Positions 10,552 through 21,636 are shown, counted from the first letter of the stretch. The stretch: 64,000 nucleotides of DNA from Azorinus chamasolen (GCA_963576725.1 OY755244.1:33205876-33269875); one strand, 5' to 3'. Made by a program: numbers and translations. Notes: a model not told the origin generated them from the letters alone.

Positions 10552-10796
10552 GAACCTTTCCTTCATATAAATGTGTTTTCATGCATATGCAAACAGAGTA
10601 GACCCAGATCAGATGGCTCCTATAAGAGCCTTTTGATCAGGGTCTGCTCTGTTTGCTAGTGGAATTCAAAAGATGTTTCCTTACTTTCTAAAAAGTGCTA
10701 CAATGTTCGACCTTCCTCATATCTTATTATAACTTTTTTTGCCATGAATATTCAATAAGTATTGAAATTTAGACTAAATATAGAACAGGGAAAGAG
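10552..10796 (-). mobile_element. TTAA-C MITE
   Basis: A minus-oriented copy runs from TTTCCTTCATATAAATGTG to ACTAAATATAGAACAGGG. The right palindrome arm is decayed (AGAGCCTTTTGATCAGGG). Confidence 0.75.
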
Positions 10797-11016
10797 TCCT
10801 TCCCTGTTTAACATTCTTCACCTCATGAATATTCATGAACATACTCAGCAATACAGAACATGGAAAAGGGAATTATTTCTCTGTTGTGGAAACTGCATAA
10901 TCAGATCTATAAATTCCCGGAAGCAAACAGAGCAGACCTACAGGAGCCATCTGATCTGGGTCTACTGTTTGCAAATGCGTTTAATTAAAAACTTTCTATG
11001 TGATTAAAAGGGTTAA
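10797..11016 (+). mobile_element. TTAA-B-like MITE
   Basis: The left end TTCCCTGTTTAACATTC is chimeric with C-like sequence. The palindrome is asymmetric (AGCAGACCTACAGGAGCC), having lost 16 bases of the left arm. Confidence 0.6.
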
Positions 11017-11024
11017 TCCTGCTG

Positions 11025-11150
11025 ATTTCTCCCTGTTTTGAGAAGTTTTAACTATATAGAACATACAAAATCATGACCAAAACTTCTCTGCAGCTTGACT
11101 CCTAGAATACTACTGCTGACCTCTCCCTGTTTTGAGCTGATGGAGAAGTT
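11025..11150 (+). repeat. Local duplication (partner at 11387-11500)
   Basis: AATCATGACCAAAACTTCTC, CTGCAGCTTGACTCCT and GGAATACT-like sequence appear on both sides of the TTAA-C copy at 11151-11386. This suggests a tandem duplication that was later interrupted. Confidence 0.6.
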
Positions 11151-11386
11151 TTAACCCTTTCCCTGTTCTATGTTTATTCTAAATTTCAATACCTACTGAA
11201 TATTCATGAACAAAATAGTTACAATATGAGATATGGAAGTTGGAATATTTTTGTCATTTTAGAAACTAAGGGAACAAATCTATCAAATTCTTTTAGCAAA
11301 TAGAGCAGACCTATAGGAGCCGTCTGATCTGGGTCTACTCTGTTTGCAAATACGTGAAAACATGTTTATATGAGAGAAAGGGTTAA
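11151..11386 (+). mobile_element. TTAA-C MITE
   Basis: A 236-bp copy with TTAA at both ends. The left palindrome arm has lost the CCTGATCAGACGG part (GAGCAGACCTATAGGAGCCG). Confidence 0.85.
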
Positions 11387-11788
11387 ATAATGAATAGAAC
11401 ATAAAATTATAGGAAAATTCAAAATCATGACCAAAACTTCTCCCTGATGGAGATCTGCAGCTTGACTCCTGGAATACTTACTGCAGCCAAATTAAACTTC
11501 GAAAAATGAATATGATGAGAGAATGATTCAATGGATTCTTGAATGCAACTATGCTTTACAAGTAATCCTATCTCATAAAACTCAAACCAGAAAGAATCCA
11601 TGTCATAAATAAAAAGGTATGGAATATATGATAAACCCATGGATGCGGAAAACCAGTGCACTGGCATTTGCAACAGCGTAAACTAGATCAGAGTCTGAAA
11701 AGTCCTTACACAAGTTATAATTATATACCCTTTCATACTGATAGACTCTATCGTGAAACAAAAATGGACCATTCCACTTTAAATTCAG
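11387..11788. other. Unique sequence with duplication partner
   Basis: 11387-11500 repeats 11025-11150. Beyond that, open frames exist on both strands but no splice-bounded exon stands out. Confidence 0.4.
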
Positions 11789-12033
11789 CATTTCCCTCAT
11801 ATAAACGTGTTTTCACGAATTTGCAAACAGAGAAGACCAAGATCAGACGGCTCCTAGAGGAGCCGTCTGATCAGGGTCTACTCTGTTTGGTAATAAAATT
11901 TGATAGATCTGTTTCTTTGCTTTCTAAAATGGCTACAATGTTCCACCTTCCATATTTCATTATAACTTTTTTCCTAATGAATATTCAGTAGGTATTGAAA
12001 TTTGGCCAATATACAGAACAGGGAAAGGGTTAA
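11789..12033 (-). mobile_element. TTAA-C MITE
   Basis: A 245-bp copy with perfect inner arms AGACGGCTCCTAGAGGAGCCGTCT, TTTCCCTCATATAAACGTG at the left and ACAGAACAGGGAAAGGG at the right. Confidence 0.85.
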
Positions 12034-12259
12034 AAGGGTTTGCCTTTGCAAACAGAGTAGACTCGAGACAGCTCCTATAGGAGCCGACTGATCAGGGTAT
12101 GCTTCGTTTGTTGATGAATTAATACAGATAATATTCTACAGTTTCAGCTATGGCCAAAATTTCATGTTTTCATGATCATGTGCCATTATAAAAATTAATC
12201 CTAATTCATGTTAATGATGTCATTATTTCTTACATGAATATTCATGGAGTAAAGGGTTT
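12034..12259 (-). mobile_element. TTAA-B MITE abutting the previous copy
   Basis: The left terminal region is eroded (AAGGGTTTGCCTTTGCAAAC). The right end CATGAATATTCATGGAGTA is intact. The left palindrome arm lacks CCCAGATC. Confidence 0.75.
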
Positions 12260-12331
12260 CAAAAAAGGTATCAAAAATACAAAAATTGCATCAGTAAAAC
12301 ATACAGTGTGTGAAACCTGATTTTTCTCTTT

Positions 12332-12429
12332 CTAAAGGAGGATATCAGTAACAAAACCAAGAGTGTCATGCATGATGGCCCTGAATGATTCACCTTTATA
12401 GAGCTCATCAATCAAGATATTTATTATGG
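12332..12429 (-). CDS. Candidate terminal exon, minus strand
   Basis: Read on the minus strand, an open frame of about 29 codons ends in TAG (12332-12334). It includes DELYKGESFRAIMHDTLGF, which looks like real helical protein rather than repeat translation. A possible acceptor (TTTACTATTGAG) lies at the 5' end. No AATAAA is obvious downstream. The protein is not recognised. It may close the split gene suggested by islands at higher coordinates, or belong to another gene. Confidence 0.3.
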
Positions 12430-12607
12430 CTCAATAGTAAACATCAACACAAACTCAACCATTAGTGCCTCTTGATCATAAATAGGGGACACATACAAAC
12501 AATGCAAACCCAGATCAGAGGTTCTGAATTTTCACAAATTCTTTCTCCAAAGGTCACATAGATCACACAGCCATATACATAGTATTTGTAACTATGATAA
12601 GCATCCA

Positions 12608-12855
12608 TTAATCCTTTCCCTGATGAATATTCATATAGGAAATAATGACGTCATGAATATTAATAAGATTATTTTTTAAAATGACTTATGAACACATGAC
12701 ATTTTGGCTCAGGAAGAAGCTGTAGAATCAGATCTATATTGCACCATAAGCAAACAGAGCAGACCCATATCAGATGGCTCCTATAGGAGCCGTCTGATCT
12801 GGGTCTACTCTGTTTGCAGATGCGTCAAAATATGCTTACATAAGGGAAAGGGTTA
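12608..12855 (+). mobile_element. TTAA-B MITE
   Basis: A 248-bp copy with TTAA at both ends. The apex AGATGGCTCCTATAGGAGCCGTCT has one unpaired arm base. Confidence 0.85.
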
Positions 12856-12975
12856 ATTCTGAAATTAGAAGATCCTTCAAAAGCAAAAGCAGCAATGCAA
12901 AAAGAGAAAATTGCAGACTCGGTTTTATTGAGTCTGTTCATGAGCAGTTTAAAAGCGCAACACTATTCATGCCCC
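12856..12975 (+). repeat. Dispersed repeat H, copy 1
   Basis: TTCTGAAATTAGAAGATCC, AAAATTGCAGACTCGG and GAGTCTGTTCATGAGCAG recur at 56677-56812. A shorter piece recurs at 13080-13118. The unit has no coding potential. Confidence 0.75.
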
Positions 12976-13079
12976 ATAACACCGGCATAAGCGGTATTCA
13001 ATTTCTAAAACTAATAACAACGAAACTAATGATCCTGAAGGACCAGAAAATACTGTAATGATGAATGGGGCGACTTTTT

Positions 13080-13310
13080 ACAGCAAAAGCAGCAATGCAA
13101 CAAGAGAAAATTGCAGCAGTGTGGGACATGAGTCACTAATGTCTTTTGCAAACAGTGTAGACCCAGATGAGAGGGCTCCTCTATGAGCCGTCTCATCAGG
13201 GTCTGCACTGTGCGTCATGTTACACTTTTCATTATAAAACTATTTACCATAAGCTCGACTAAAAATGTTTGAATGTTGAAATAGTCCATTTGAAAATTCA
13301 GCAATGCAAG
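13080..13310 (-). mobile_element. Repeat H fragment followed by TTAA-E MITE
   Basis: 13080-13118 is a piece of H. It is followed by a minus-oriented E copy: TTTGCAAACAGTGTAGACCC, palindrome GATGAGAGGGCTCCTCTATG, and AATAGTCCATTTGAAAATTC. Terminal TTAA motifs are not evident. Confidence 0.65.
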
Positions 13311-13397
13311 AATAAAGATATGCTAAAGTGTCAACATGGTCAATCTTAGCCAAGATCTTATTGCCATCCACATTGTTTCTAAGTTTATTTCAGATTG

Positions 13398-13646
13398 TTA
13401 AACCTTTACTCCATGAATATCTATGCAAGAAATAATGACATCATGGATATTAATGAGATAAATTAGCAAACATAGCATACGGACACAGGAATTTTAGGCA
13501 CAGAAGAAACTGTAAAATCATATCTATATAAATATCGTAAGCAAACAGAGCAGAACCTGATCAGACAACTCCTATATGAGCCATCTGATCTGGGTCTACT
13601 CTGTTTGCAAAGGTGCAGAAAGGCGTATTTATGGGTAAAGGGTTAA
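13398..13646 (+). mobile_element. TTAA-B MITE
   Basis: A 249-bp copy with TTAA at both ends. The apex CTCCTATATGAGCC is slightly decayed. Confidence 0.85.
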
Positions 13647-13807
13647 AAGAAATGCAGATGATGATACGATCACAAACTAACTGAGGACAATGGATAGATG
13701 ACAGAAATTCAAAGATCATAAAAACCCATAATGAGCACTTTGTGCTTAGATGAAAGTACTAGGAATATGTTCATAAGATATTGATGCTCAAACATAAATC
13801 TGACAAG

Positions 13808-14677
13808 GGCTAAGAGAAGGCTATATCTCTAGTGTTACTTGGTGCATTACATAGTATGACATGGCCTAACAGAAGAGCTATAACTCTAGTGTTACTGGCT
13901 ACACATAAATATGGCATGGCCTAACAGAAGAGCTATAACTCTAGTGTTACTGGCTACACATAAATATGGCATGGCCTAACAGAAGAGCTATAACTCTAGT
14001 GTTACTGGCTACACATAAATATGGCATGGCACAAGAGAAGGGCTATAATTCTAGTATTACTGGGTACACATAAGTATTACTGTATATGACCAATGAAAAG
14101 GGATATAACTTTAGTTTTACTAAGTGCAAATAAGTATAATTGAGCTAAGAGACATGTTATAACTATTCCTACTGGGTACACATAAGTATGATATGACCTA
14201 AGAGAAGGCTATAGCTCCAGTATTACTGGGTATACAGAAGTATGATGTGACCTAAAAGAAAGGCTATAACTCTTGTATTACTGGCCATGGATACAAATAA
14301 GTATTATATGACCTAAGAGAAGGGCTATAACTCTAGTATTACTGGGTATACATAAGTATGATGTGACCTAAAAGAAGGGCTATAACTCTTGTATTACTGG
14401 CCATGGGTACAAATAAGTATGATATGACCTAAGAGAAGGGCTATAACTCTAGTGTTACCGAAAACACTTAAGTATGATATGACCTTAGAGAATGGCTATA
14501 ACACCAATTTTAATGGGTGCACATATGTATGACAACAACATAGAGAAGGGCTTCAACTCTAGTGGTACTGGGTACACATAAGTATGGCATAGCTTTAGAG
14601 AAGGGCTATAACTCTAATGTTACTGGCTGCACATATTAAGTATGACATGACCAAAGAGATGGGCTATAACTCTATTA
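13808..14677 (+). repeat. 57-bp tandem array (about 15 units)
   Basis: Units contain ATGGCCTAACAGAAG and AGCTATAACTCTAGTG, with exact 57-bp spacing at 13862, 13919 and 13976 and more divergence to the right. The array resumes at 15293-15400 after an insertion. Confidence 0.9.
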
Positions 14678-15147
14678 TTACCAGTCAGAGTAAATCCTTG
14701 GAATTTGATTGGTCAGTTTGCCAAAAACTGCCGGGGTGTACAGTACCGTATTTAGCGGCTTTCACGGAGAATACAGAATTATTCAAATTTGACGCGTGAC
14801 GTCATTCGTTTTGTTTTTATTTTTAGCGTCGATTCGAAATTTCATATCGTCCTTACTCCAATTATTCTGGATGGATTACGACCAAATAATCGATAATAAA
14901 CGTAAAAAACTGTACCTCATACGTTCCTCAATTTAACACTATCAACTTATCAGTACAACGTGTTACCGTTAATGTTTACAAGTGAAGTTTCAATTCTTCT
15001 TTCGAAATTGCTCTGAGACGACGTCATATTTGCTCTGTGATAACGTCATGTTTTCTTTGTCATGTCTTCATACAATTAGAGATCTAATGTCAGCAAAATA
15101 AGAGTTGTTCGTTTCTTAATTAGGTAAATCGGATCTCTGACTGGTAA
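14678..15147 (+). mobile_element. Element K, 470-bp insertion with 13-bp inverted ends
   Basis: TTACCAGTCAGAG at the left is matched by CTCTGACTGGTAA at the right. It lies inside the 57-bp array. Subterminal GGGTGTACAGTACCGTATTT resembles part of the adjacent hairpin L, so K and L may be related or form one unit. No open frame is seen. Confidence 0.65.
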
Positions 15148-15154
15148 TAAATTC

Positions 15155-15292
15155 GTTACACGGTAATTTGGCAGGGTGTACGGGCTGGTATGACCGGGTT
15201 AGACCACGTATTTCCTTCGGCTAACGCCTCAGGAAATACGGAATCTAACCCGGTCATACCAGCCCGTACACCCTGCCAAATAACCGTGTAAC
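15155..15292. mobile_element. Element L, 138-bp near-perfect hairpin
   Basis: Both arms carry GGCAGGGTGTACGGGCTGG and GGTATGACCGGGTTAG or their inverses, ending GTTACACGGT and ACCGTGTAAC. The loop is only about 14 nt (TCGGCTAACGCCTC). GC content is far above the surroundings. Arms this well preserved imply recent insertion or arm-to-arm correction. Confidence 0.8.
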
Positions 15293-15445
15293 TAATAGTA
15301 TTACTGGGCACACATAAGTATGACATGGCAAAAGAAAAGGGTTATAACTATATAGCATTACTGGCTACACATAACTGACTGACCGATGAGAAAGGGCAAA
15401 TGTAAATGTCCAATGCCCACGAGTTAAAGTTTCTCTGTCAGTATA

Positions 15446-15679
15446 TTAACCCTTTCCTCCATATATAGGCTATTTTTAGACCCAACCTCTTTGAATGTAT
15501 CTACCCAAAGGGAACATTTACTAGAGAAAAGTAAAACTTTAGAATTTTGTAGTTTGAAACCATTGTGATAAATAGAGCATTTTGCTCCTATAGGAGCAAA
15601 TGCTCTATTTATCACAATGGTTTCAAGAAGTGGTTATTGCAGAGGCGTAGAAAGGCGTATATATGGAGGAAAGGGTTAA
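15446..15679 (-). mobile_element. TTAA-A MITE
   Basis: A 234-bp copy with TTAA at both ends. There is one extra T in the left palindrome arm (GCATTTTGCTCC); the apex CTCCTATAGGAGC is intact. Confidence 0.9.
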
Positions 15680-15690
15680 AGATAAATAGG

Positions 15691-15920
15691 TTAATCCTTT
15701 ACTTCATGAATATTTATGTAAAAAATATGACATCATGAATATTAATTAGATTAATTTTATAATATGGACACAGGAATTTTTGGCCATGGCAGAAACTGTT
15801 GAATCATATCAATGTTATACAAACAGAGCAGACACTGATCATGAGACAGCAGCTCCTAAAGAGCTGTCTGATCTGAGTCAACTCTGTTCGCAAAGGCGTA
15901 TTTATGGACTAGAGGGTTAA
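15691..15920 (+). mobile_element. TTAA-B MITE
   Basis: A 230-bp copy with a rearranged centre (GATCATGAGACAGCAGCTCC) and a shortened right half. TTAA is at both ends. Confidence 0.8.
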
Positions 15921-16345
15921 ACCATTTAGCATGTCATATTTTTTCAAGCATGAACTCATCTAGGAATTCTAGACCCTTGCAAATCTAAGGTGGTGCCAAA
16001 ATATTTCTGGAGTCAGTAGGCTTTTAGTGTCTTTTATCTTTAACATACAATTGCAAGTGCTTATTTTATGTTTACATTAGAGACTTCTGGTCTATGTAAA
16101 ACCAAAAGGCCAGACACAAATCGGACCATTTAACAAGAGGAAATCATTTGGATAACAGTAAACACACCAAACAATACCGCATCCTATAGACATACCAGTA
16201 TTTATTACACAGTTCAGTCACTGATAACAACCAAATGGAATCATAACATCACTGCATATCACTAGATAATATATTCAATAAAATTTAAAATCTTAACTTT
16301 TGCAACAAACCATGCAGATAGCTAGTTATTATATAAGGTTCAAAT
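15921..16345. other. Unique island, nothing assigned
   Basis: 425 bp without a repeat family I recognise and without a persuasive exon. Confidence 0.5.
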
Positions 16346-17218
16346 TTAAACCTTTCCCTGTTCTATATTTATTCCAAATTTCGATACTTACTGAATATTC
16401 ATAATAGCAAAAATAGTTACAACGAAATAAGGTAGGTAGAATATTATAGCCATTTTAGAAAGTAAAGAAATATCTTTCAAATTCCATTAGCAAACATAGC
16501 AGATCCTGATCTGATGCATTGGTAAGCTGTAAGCAATGGGCCCACACACACCTCTGCCGTAGACCAATGAGGCGTCGTGTTATAAAATTCTAAAGACATT
16601 GAGTGTGGATTGTGACATTATGCTATAGACTTAAGATGACTGTTGCTCAAAATGATGTGTTCATCGTGGTAGATATATCGAAACAGTGCAATCATAAGTC
16701 TTCCAATTTTCATTTGATGGCTGTTTGAGTTTGGATATTTATTGCGATTTGGAAAGTATAGAAATGGCAGTAGTATTCCCATAACAAGTATTCATTTCTC
16801 TAACAGTGGGTACCTATTTTGTTAAAATCGGTTGAAAATTGTTGGATTAATGAGATGAAAACCGAGAGAGGTGTGCATTTTCTGTAGAAAATGACGGTAG
16901 AACCTTTATAATGCTTATAGTTCAATTTTTGTTGGGGTTTAAGAAAATGAGTTCTATGAAAAGTTATGGTGTTTGGATGTTGTTTAAGGACATTTGGGCG
17001 GGGGGGGGGGGGGGGGGGGGTTGTGTTTGTAGTCGATGAACTCAACGAATACCTATGGTCTGATCAGGGTCACTTCTGTTTGTTAATGGAATTTGATAGA
17101 TCTGTTTCTTTAGTTTCTAAAATGGCTAAATGTTACATCTTCCATATTTCATTATAACTATTTTGTCTATGAATATTCAGTAGGTATTGAAAGTTGGAAT
17201 AAACATAGAAAGGGTTAA
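16346..17218. mobile_element. Symmetrical TTAA-C derivative with ~540-bp unique centre
   Basis: The left 170 bp (TTAAACCTTTCCCTGTTC to AGCAGATCCTGATC) is the left half of TTAA-C. The right 165 bp is the same half inverted (TGATCAGGGTC to AAACATAGAAAGGGTTAA). Normal copies have two different halves joined at the CTCC/GGAG apex. Here the apex is replaced by 540 bp of non-repeat sequence containing a run of 22 Gs (16999-17020). TTAA is at both ends. Either this is a larger parental form with long inverted repeats or a copy whose tip was refilled. The apparent proline-rich frame is the G run read on the other strand. Confidence 0.7.
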
Positions 17219-17323
17219 GCAACCTTCTGCTATTCAAGATCCCCATCTTAATTTGTAAAACATCTTATGTGAAGAGGTTTTTTCAAATAACCTCACTGTA
17301 ATCACACCGACTCACATAATTAC

Positions 17324-17405
17324 CTTGTGATAAAAGATTGGTTACTGAAAGACAAGGAACTTTCTGCCAAGCCTATTGTTTTTGCTGATGTAGAGAAAAT
17401 GTTTA
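17324..17405 (-). CDS. Candidate exon, minus strand
   Basis: An 82-nt stretch with acceptor-like CTAAAAATCAG and donor ACAAG/GTAATT. One frame is open (SAKTIGLAESSLSFSNQSF). A different frame is also open, so phase is uncertain. Not recognised. Confidence 0.25.
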
Positions 17406-17448
17406 CTGATTTTTAGAAGCCAATAGTAAACACCAACACATATTCTAC

Positions 17449-17640
17449 TTAACTTTTTCCATGCTGAATATTCATGTAAAACAAGATGTGTTTGTGAAAC
17501 GTTCACAATGCCCACGATATGAACCCAATATAAAAATTGACATCTATGATCATGAATATTTATTAGCTGATTTTTTAATATTGACATTATGTACACAAGG
17601 CCTTATGGTAGTTGCACACTGGTCTAGATCTACAATGCTC
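17449..17640 (+). mobile_element. TTAA-B remnant with a Helentron-like 5' scrap
   Basis: TTAACTTTTTCCATGCTG and GAATATTTATTAGCTGA are B-like. Between them, AACAAGATGTGTTTGTGAAA matches the start of the Helentron at 18246. Confidence 0.45.
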
Positions 17641-17696
17641 GTATATTCACACAAACAAATACTGTTACACATGATAGTTAACTTGCTTTCTTCATT

Positions 17697-17892
17697 CAGA
17701 GCTACAGATAAAGGAGCATACTCAAATACTAAACTCGTCATTTCTCCACCAAATCCTATATTGTTACCACTCTTTAGAACTGTCTCTTCGAGACGATTCT
17801 TAAAAGTGGTCACAATACAGGGTTTGGTGGAGAAATAAAGAAGTTATTCTTGAAAATATTTTAGTTTACGCATCTTATCTGGAACTCTGTTC
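17697..17892 (+). mobile_element. Family F foldback MITE, reference copy
   Basis: The ends CAGAGCTACAGATAAAGG and CTTATCTGGAACTCTG form an imperfect terminal inverted repeat. The centre is a palindrome, TTTCTCCACCAAATCCTA.. to AGGGTTTGGTGGAGAAA, with apex GTCTCTTCGAGAC. This apex differs from the GCTCC families. Confidence 0.8.
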
Positions 17893-18245
17893 ATTAAAAA
17901 ATTACAGGAGACAAATTTCTGCAGACAACTTTGATTCACTGTACTCAATAACTATGAATAATTTAGTCATCTGTTTGCTCTTCAATCTTAAACCTCATGC
18001 TTTTTAATTTGGTTCCTCTGAGCACAGCTGTGACTACTCCTACATCTGAATTTTATAAGAAAGCCCACAAGTGACAAGCCACTGAGGCACTAAATCATAC
18101 AAAGTCGCATGTCTAAAGCAGCCTAAATGTGATCCTGACCTTCCTCGATTTGTATACCAAGTTTCATTAATCTATTTTGTACTTTTTTCTAGTTTAAGTG
18201 ACAGTGAACTTGATCTCATTCACCTTTCAAGCAATTTAATGTCAT
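17893..18245. other. Unique sequence, nothing assigned
   Basis: No family match or splice-bounded exon seen. Confidence 0.4.
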
Positions 18246-18488
18246 TAAACAAGATGTGTTTGTGAAACACTATGCCCCCGCCCAATTTGACCTTTGACCC
18301 TGACGGATGACCTTGACATGTCATACTTCAAAATGTGTGGCTTTATGAGATACATATCCATGCCAATTATCAAGTCTCTATCTCTACTGGTTCAAAAGTT
18401 ATGACCAATGTTAAAGTTGCTGACAAACAAACAGACAGACAGGGCAAAAACAATATGCCCCCAGATCAGATCTGGGGGGCATAAAAAA
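18246..18488 (+). mobile_element. Small Helentron-like element
   Basis: The 5' end is AACAAGATGTGTTTGTG followed by TATGCCCCC. The 3' end is CCCCAGATCAGATCTGGGG (hairpin) and GGGGGGCATA, the inverse of the 5' motif. A short ACAGACAGACAGG tract precedes it. There is one core unit only. Confidence 0.7.
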
Positions 18489-18710
18489 TAGCTAATGAGA
18501 ACTATTTATGCAGCAGGTTGGAACCATTTATATAATTCTTATAGATAGATACTGTAATAGCAGGTCAATATCTATCAGTTGGTTCAGGAAATGATATCTG
18601 TGACCACCAGCAATTACAGATGGTTGCAACACTGTAATTTGCTCTTGTTTTAGTTTGTCCTGTCTATTTTTCTGGTACCAGTCAGTTGCTCATTGTTATT
18701 ATTAGCAGAG

Positions 18711-19130
18711 TTACAGATAAGGGTGCATACCCAAATACTAAAATCATCATTTCTCCACCAAACCCTATACTGTAATCACTCTTTAGAATCGTCTCTTTGA
18801 GACGATTCTAAAGAGTGGTCACAGTATAGGGTTTGGCAGAAAAATAAAGGAGTTATTCTTGAAAATGTTTTAACCCTTTCCTCCATAAATATGTCTTTCT
18901 ACACCTCTGTAAAAAAATCAATTTATGAAACCATTGTGATAAATAGAGCATGCTTCTATAGGAGCAAATGCTCTATTCATCACAATGGTTTCAAAACAAC
19001 ACAATTCTAAACTTTTCCTTTTCTCTAGTAAATGCTCCTTTTCAGTAGATTGATTCAAAGAGGTTGTGTCTAAAAATAGCCTACGGAGGAAAGGGTTAAT
19101 TTATACATCTTATCTGGAGCTATATATTAG
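18711..19130 (+). mobile_element. Family F MITE split by a TTAA-A copy
   Basis: It starts GCAGAGTTACAGATAAGGG, has a perfect centre (GAATCGTCTCTTTGAGACGATTC) and ends CATCTTATCTGGAGCT. The TTAA-A element at 18869-19099 separates AAAATGTT from TTTATACATC. In the copy at 17697 the same place reads ATTTTAGTTTACGCATC. Confidence 0.8.
18869..19099 (+). mobile_element. TTAA-A MITE nested in F
   Basis: A 231-bp copy with TTAA at both ends. The left palindrome arm lost 5 bases (GAGCATGCTTCTATAGG). Insertion in F gives a direct view of the target. Confidence 0.9.
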
Positions 19131-19150
19131 GCTAGTCTGATTTTCAAAGG

Positions 19151-19374
19151 TTAACATCTTTCCACATGATTGTTAGGTTTCATCGTAGCAGTTTGTATTT
19201 TGTAGAAAGGTGATTTTTTGTCATTTCACACACTTACAGAGCTGACCGGCAGATCAGATGGTTCCTGAAGGAGCTGTCTGATCAGAGTCTGTTCTGTTGG
19301 CTTATGACTCAGATAATGAATAATTCATGATGTCATTATTTCTTGCATGAATATTGAACAGGCAAAGGGATAAT
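19151..19374 (-). mobile_element. TTAA-B MITE
   Basis: The left portion is diverged. The palindrome AGATGGTTCCTGAAGGAGCTGTCT and ATGAATATTGAACAGGCAAA identify it. Confidence 0.7.
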
Positions 19375-19412
19375 AAGTCCACCTGCATATTCATGAATAT
19401 TACCAAGAATGT

Positions 19413-21067
19413 AACAAGAGGGCCAGAATGGCCCTGAAGCGCTCACCAGACAATCAGAGGAGAAGATTTTCAAAGTTTTCACTATATGTTTCTATAGAAA
19501 ACTAGCCGGCCCTGGGGCAGTCCAAATTTGACCCCAGGGGCGTAATATATATAACTTTTGTACAGGACTTGAACATGATGCTATGAGCCAAATATTAAAG
19601 CTGAGAACCTTTCAGTTTCAGAGGAGAAGATTTTCAAAGTTTTCTCTATATGTTTCTGCTGAAAAATACTCACCCCTGGGGCGGGGCCAATTTTGACCCC
19701 AGGGCCATAATTCATATAACTTTTGTAGAGGACCTATACATGATGCTATGTGCCAAATATGAAAGCTGAGAACTTTCCAGATTCAGAGAAGAAGATTTTC
19801 AAAGTTTTCACTATTTGTTTCTATTGAAAACTGCCCACCCCTGGGGCGGGGACAATTTTGACCCCAGGGCAATAATTAATATAACTTTTGTAGAGGACCT
19901 GAACATGATGCTATGTGCCAAATATGAAAGCTGAGCGCCTTCCAGTTTCAGAGGAGAAGATTTTCAAAGATTTCACTATTTTTTCTATTGAAAACTGCCC
20001 ATCCCTGGGGCGGGGCCAATTTTGACCCCAGGGGCATAATTAATATAACATTTGTAGAGGACCTGAACATGATGCTATGTGCCAAATATGAAAGCTGAGA
20101 AACTTCTGATTTCAAAGGAGAAGATTTTCAAAGGTTTACTATATGATTCTATTGAAAACTTCCCACCCCTGGGGCGGCCCCAATTTTGACCCCAGGGGCA
20201 TAATTTATATAACTTTTGTAGAGGACATGAACATGATGATCTGTGCCAAATATGAAAGCTAAGCGCCTTCCAGTTTCAGAGGAGAAGATTTTCAAAGATT
20301 TCACTATTTGTTTCCATTTAAAACTGCCCATCCCTGGGGCGGGGCTAATTTTAACCCCAGGGCCATAATTTATATAACTTTTGTAGAGGACCTGAACATG
20401 ATGCTAAATGCCAAATATGAAAGCTGAGAACCTTCTAGTTTCAGAGGAGAAGATTTTCAAAGTTTTCACTATATATTTCTATTGGAAACTGCCCACCCCT
20501 GGGGCGGGGCCAATTTTGACCCCAGGGCCTTAATTTATAAAACTTTTGTAGAGGACCTGAATATGCTGCTCTGTGCCAAATATGAAAGATGAGAGCCTTT
20601 CAGTTTCAGAGGAGAAGATTTTCAAAGATTTCATTATTTGTTTCTATTGAAAACTGCCCACCCCTGGGGCGGGGCCAATTTTGACCCCAGGGTCATAATT
20701 TATATAACTTTTGTAGAGGACCTGAACATGATGCTTTGTGCCAAATATGATAGCTAATAACCTTCTGGTTTCAGAGGAGAAGATTTTCAAAGTTTTACTA
20801 TATGTTTCTATTGAAAACTTCCCACCCCTGGGGCGGGGCCAATTTTGACCCCAGGGGCATAATTTATATAACTTTTGTAGAGGACCTATTGGTGATGCTA
20901 TGTACCAAAGATGAAAGCTGAGAACCCTGTAGATTCAGAGGAGAAGATTTTTAAAGGTTCAAATTGTTGACGCCCGACGACGGACGACGCACGACGCACG
21001 CCGACGGACGACAGACATCTGGCGATCACAAAAGCTCACCCTGAGCACTTTGTGCTCTGGTGAGCTA
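19413..21067 (+). mobile_element. Helentron-like element 3 with ~160-bp tandem core
   Basis: The 5' end AACAAGAG is followed by the hairpin GGGCCAGAATGGCCC and GCTCACCAGA (19441-19450). At the 3' end TCTGGTGAGC (21056-21065) is its exact inverse, preceded by the hairpin GAGCACTTTGTGCTC. About nine core units contain GAGGAGAAGATTTTCAAAG and CCCCTGGGGCGGGGCCAATT; GACGGACGACGCACGACGC follows. No transposase. Confidence 0.8.
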
Positions 21068-21350
21068 AAAAAGGGGAAATGTTCCAACGTCCGTATATTT
21101 GATTCAAATTACACTTCAATGCTTTCTTCAGAATGGAATTAGGTGGTTCAGATACAAAATAAGTCACAGTTTGCCCAATATGTACAGTACGGTGAGACTG
21201 TATTTGTTGTCATTTTACATGTACATAGTATGTAAATCGCATACATGTATGTGTTTATCGTATGTTTAACACCCATGCCAATCAGACCAGTACACAAGGC
21301 CTTTCATTGCTTCTCCTTTGCTGCACTTCAATCTCAAATCATTTTTCTAG
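21068..21350. other. Unique sequence, nothing assigned
   Basis: No exon-like frame or repeat family noticed. Confidence 0.4.
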
Positions 21351-21586
21351 TTAGCCCTTTACGCCATGAATATTCATGTAAGAAGTAATGACATCATGCA
21401 TATTAATTGAACACACATGAACACACAAATATTTAACCAAGACAGAAAGTGTAGAATTAGACCTATGTTATGCCGTAAGTAAACAGAGCAGACTCAGATC
21501 TGATGGCACCTACAACAGCTGTCTGATATGGGTCTACTCTGTTTGCATAATGGCATAGAAAGGTGTATTTATGGAGTAAAAGGTTA
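21351..21586 (+). mobile_element. TTAA-B MITE
   Basis: A complete copy with slightly decayed TTAG and TTAC ends. The apex reads GGCACCTACAACAGCTG, an unusually decayed centre. Confidence 0.8.
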
Positions 21587-21636
21587 CATATAATAAGAAC
21601 AACCTACATGTATATTCAAGTAGTATTAACTCTATG

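Noticed and set aside
13862..14090. 57-bp repeats as a possible CRISPR or structured array
   Set aside because: The unit is continuous, has no spacers and decays gradually; it is an ordinary minisatellite.
16800..17045. Proline-rich small protein on the minus strand
   Set aside because: The proline run is the reverse translation of a G22 tract; no other support.
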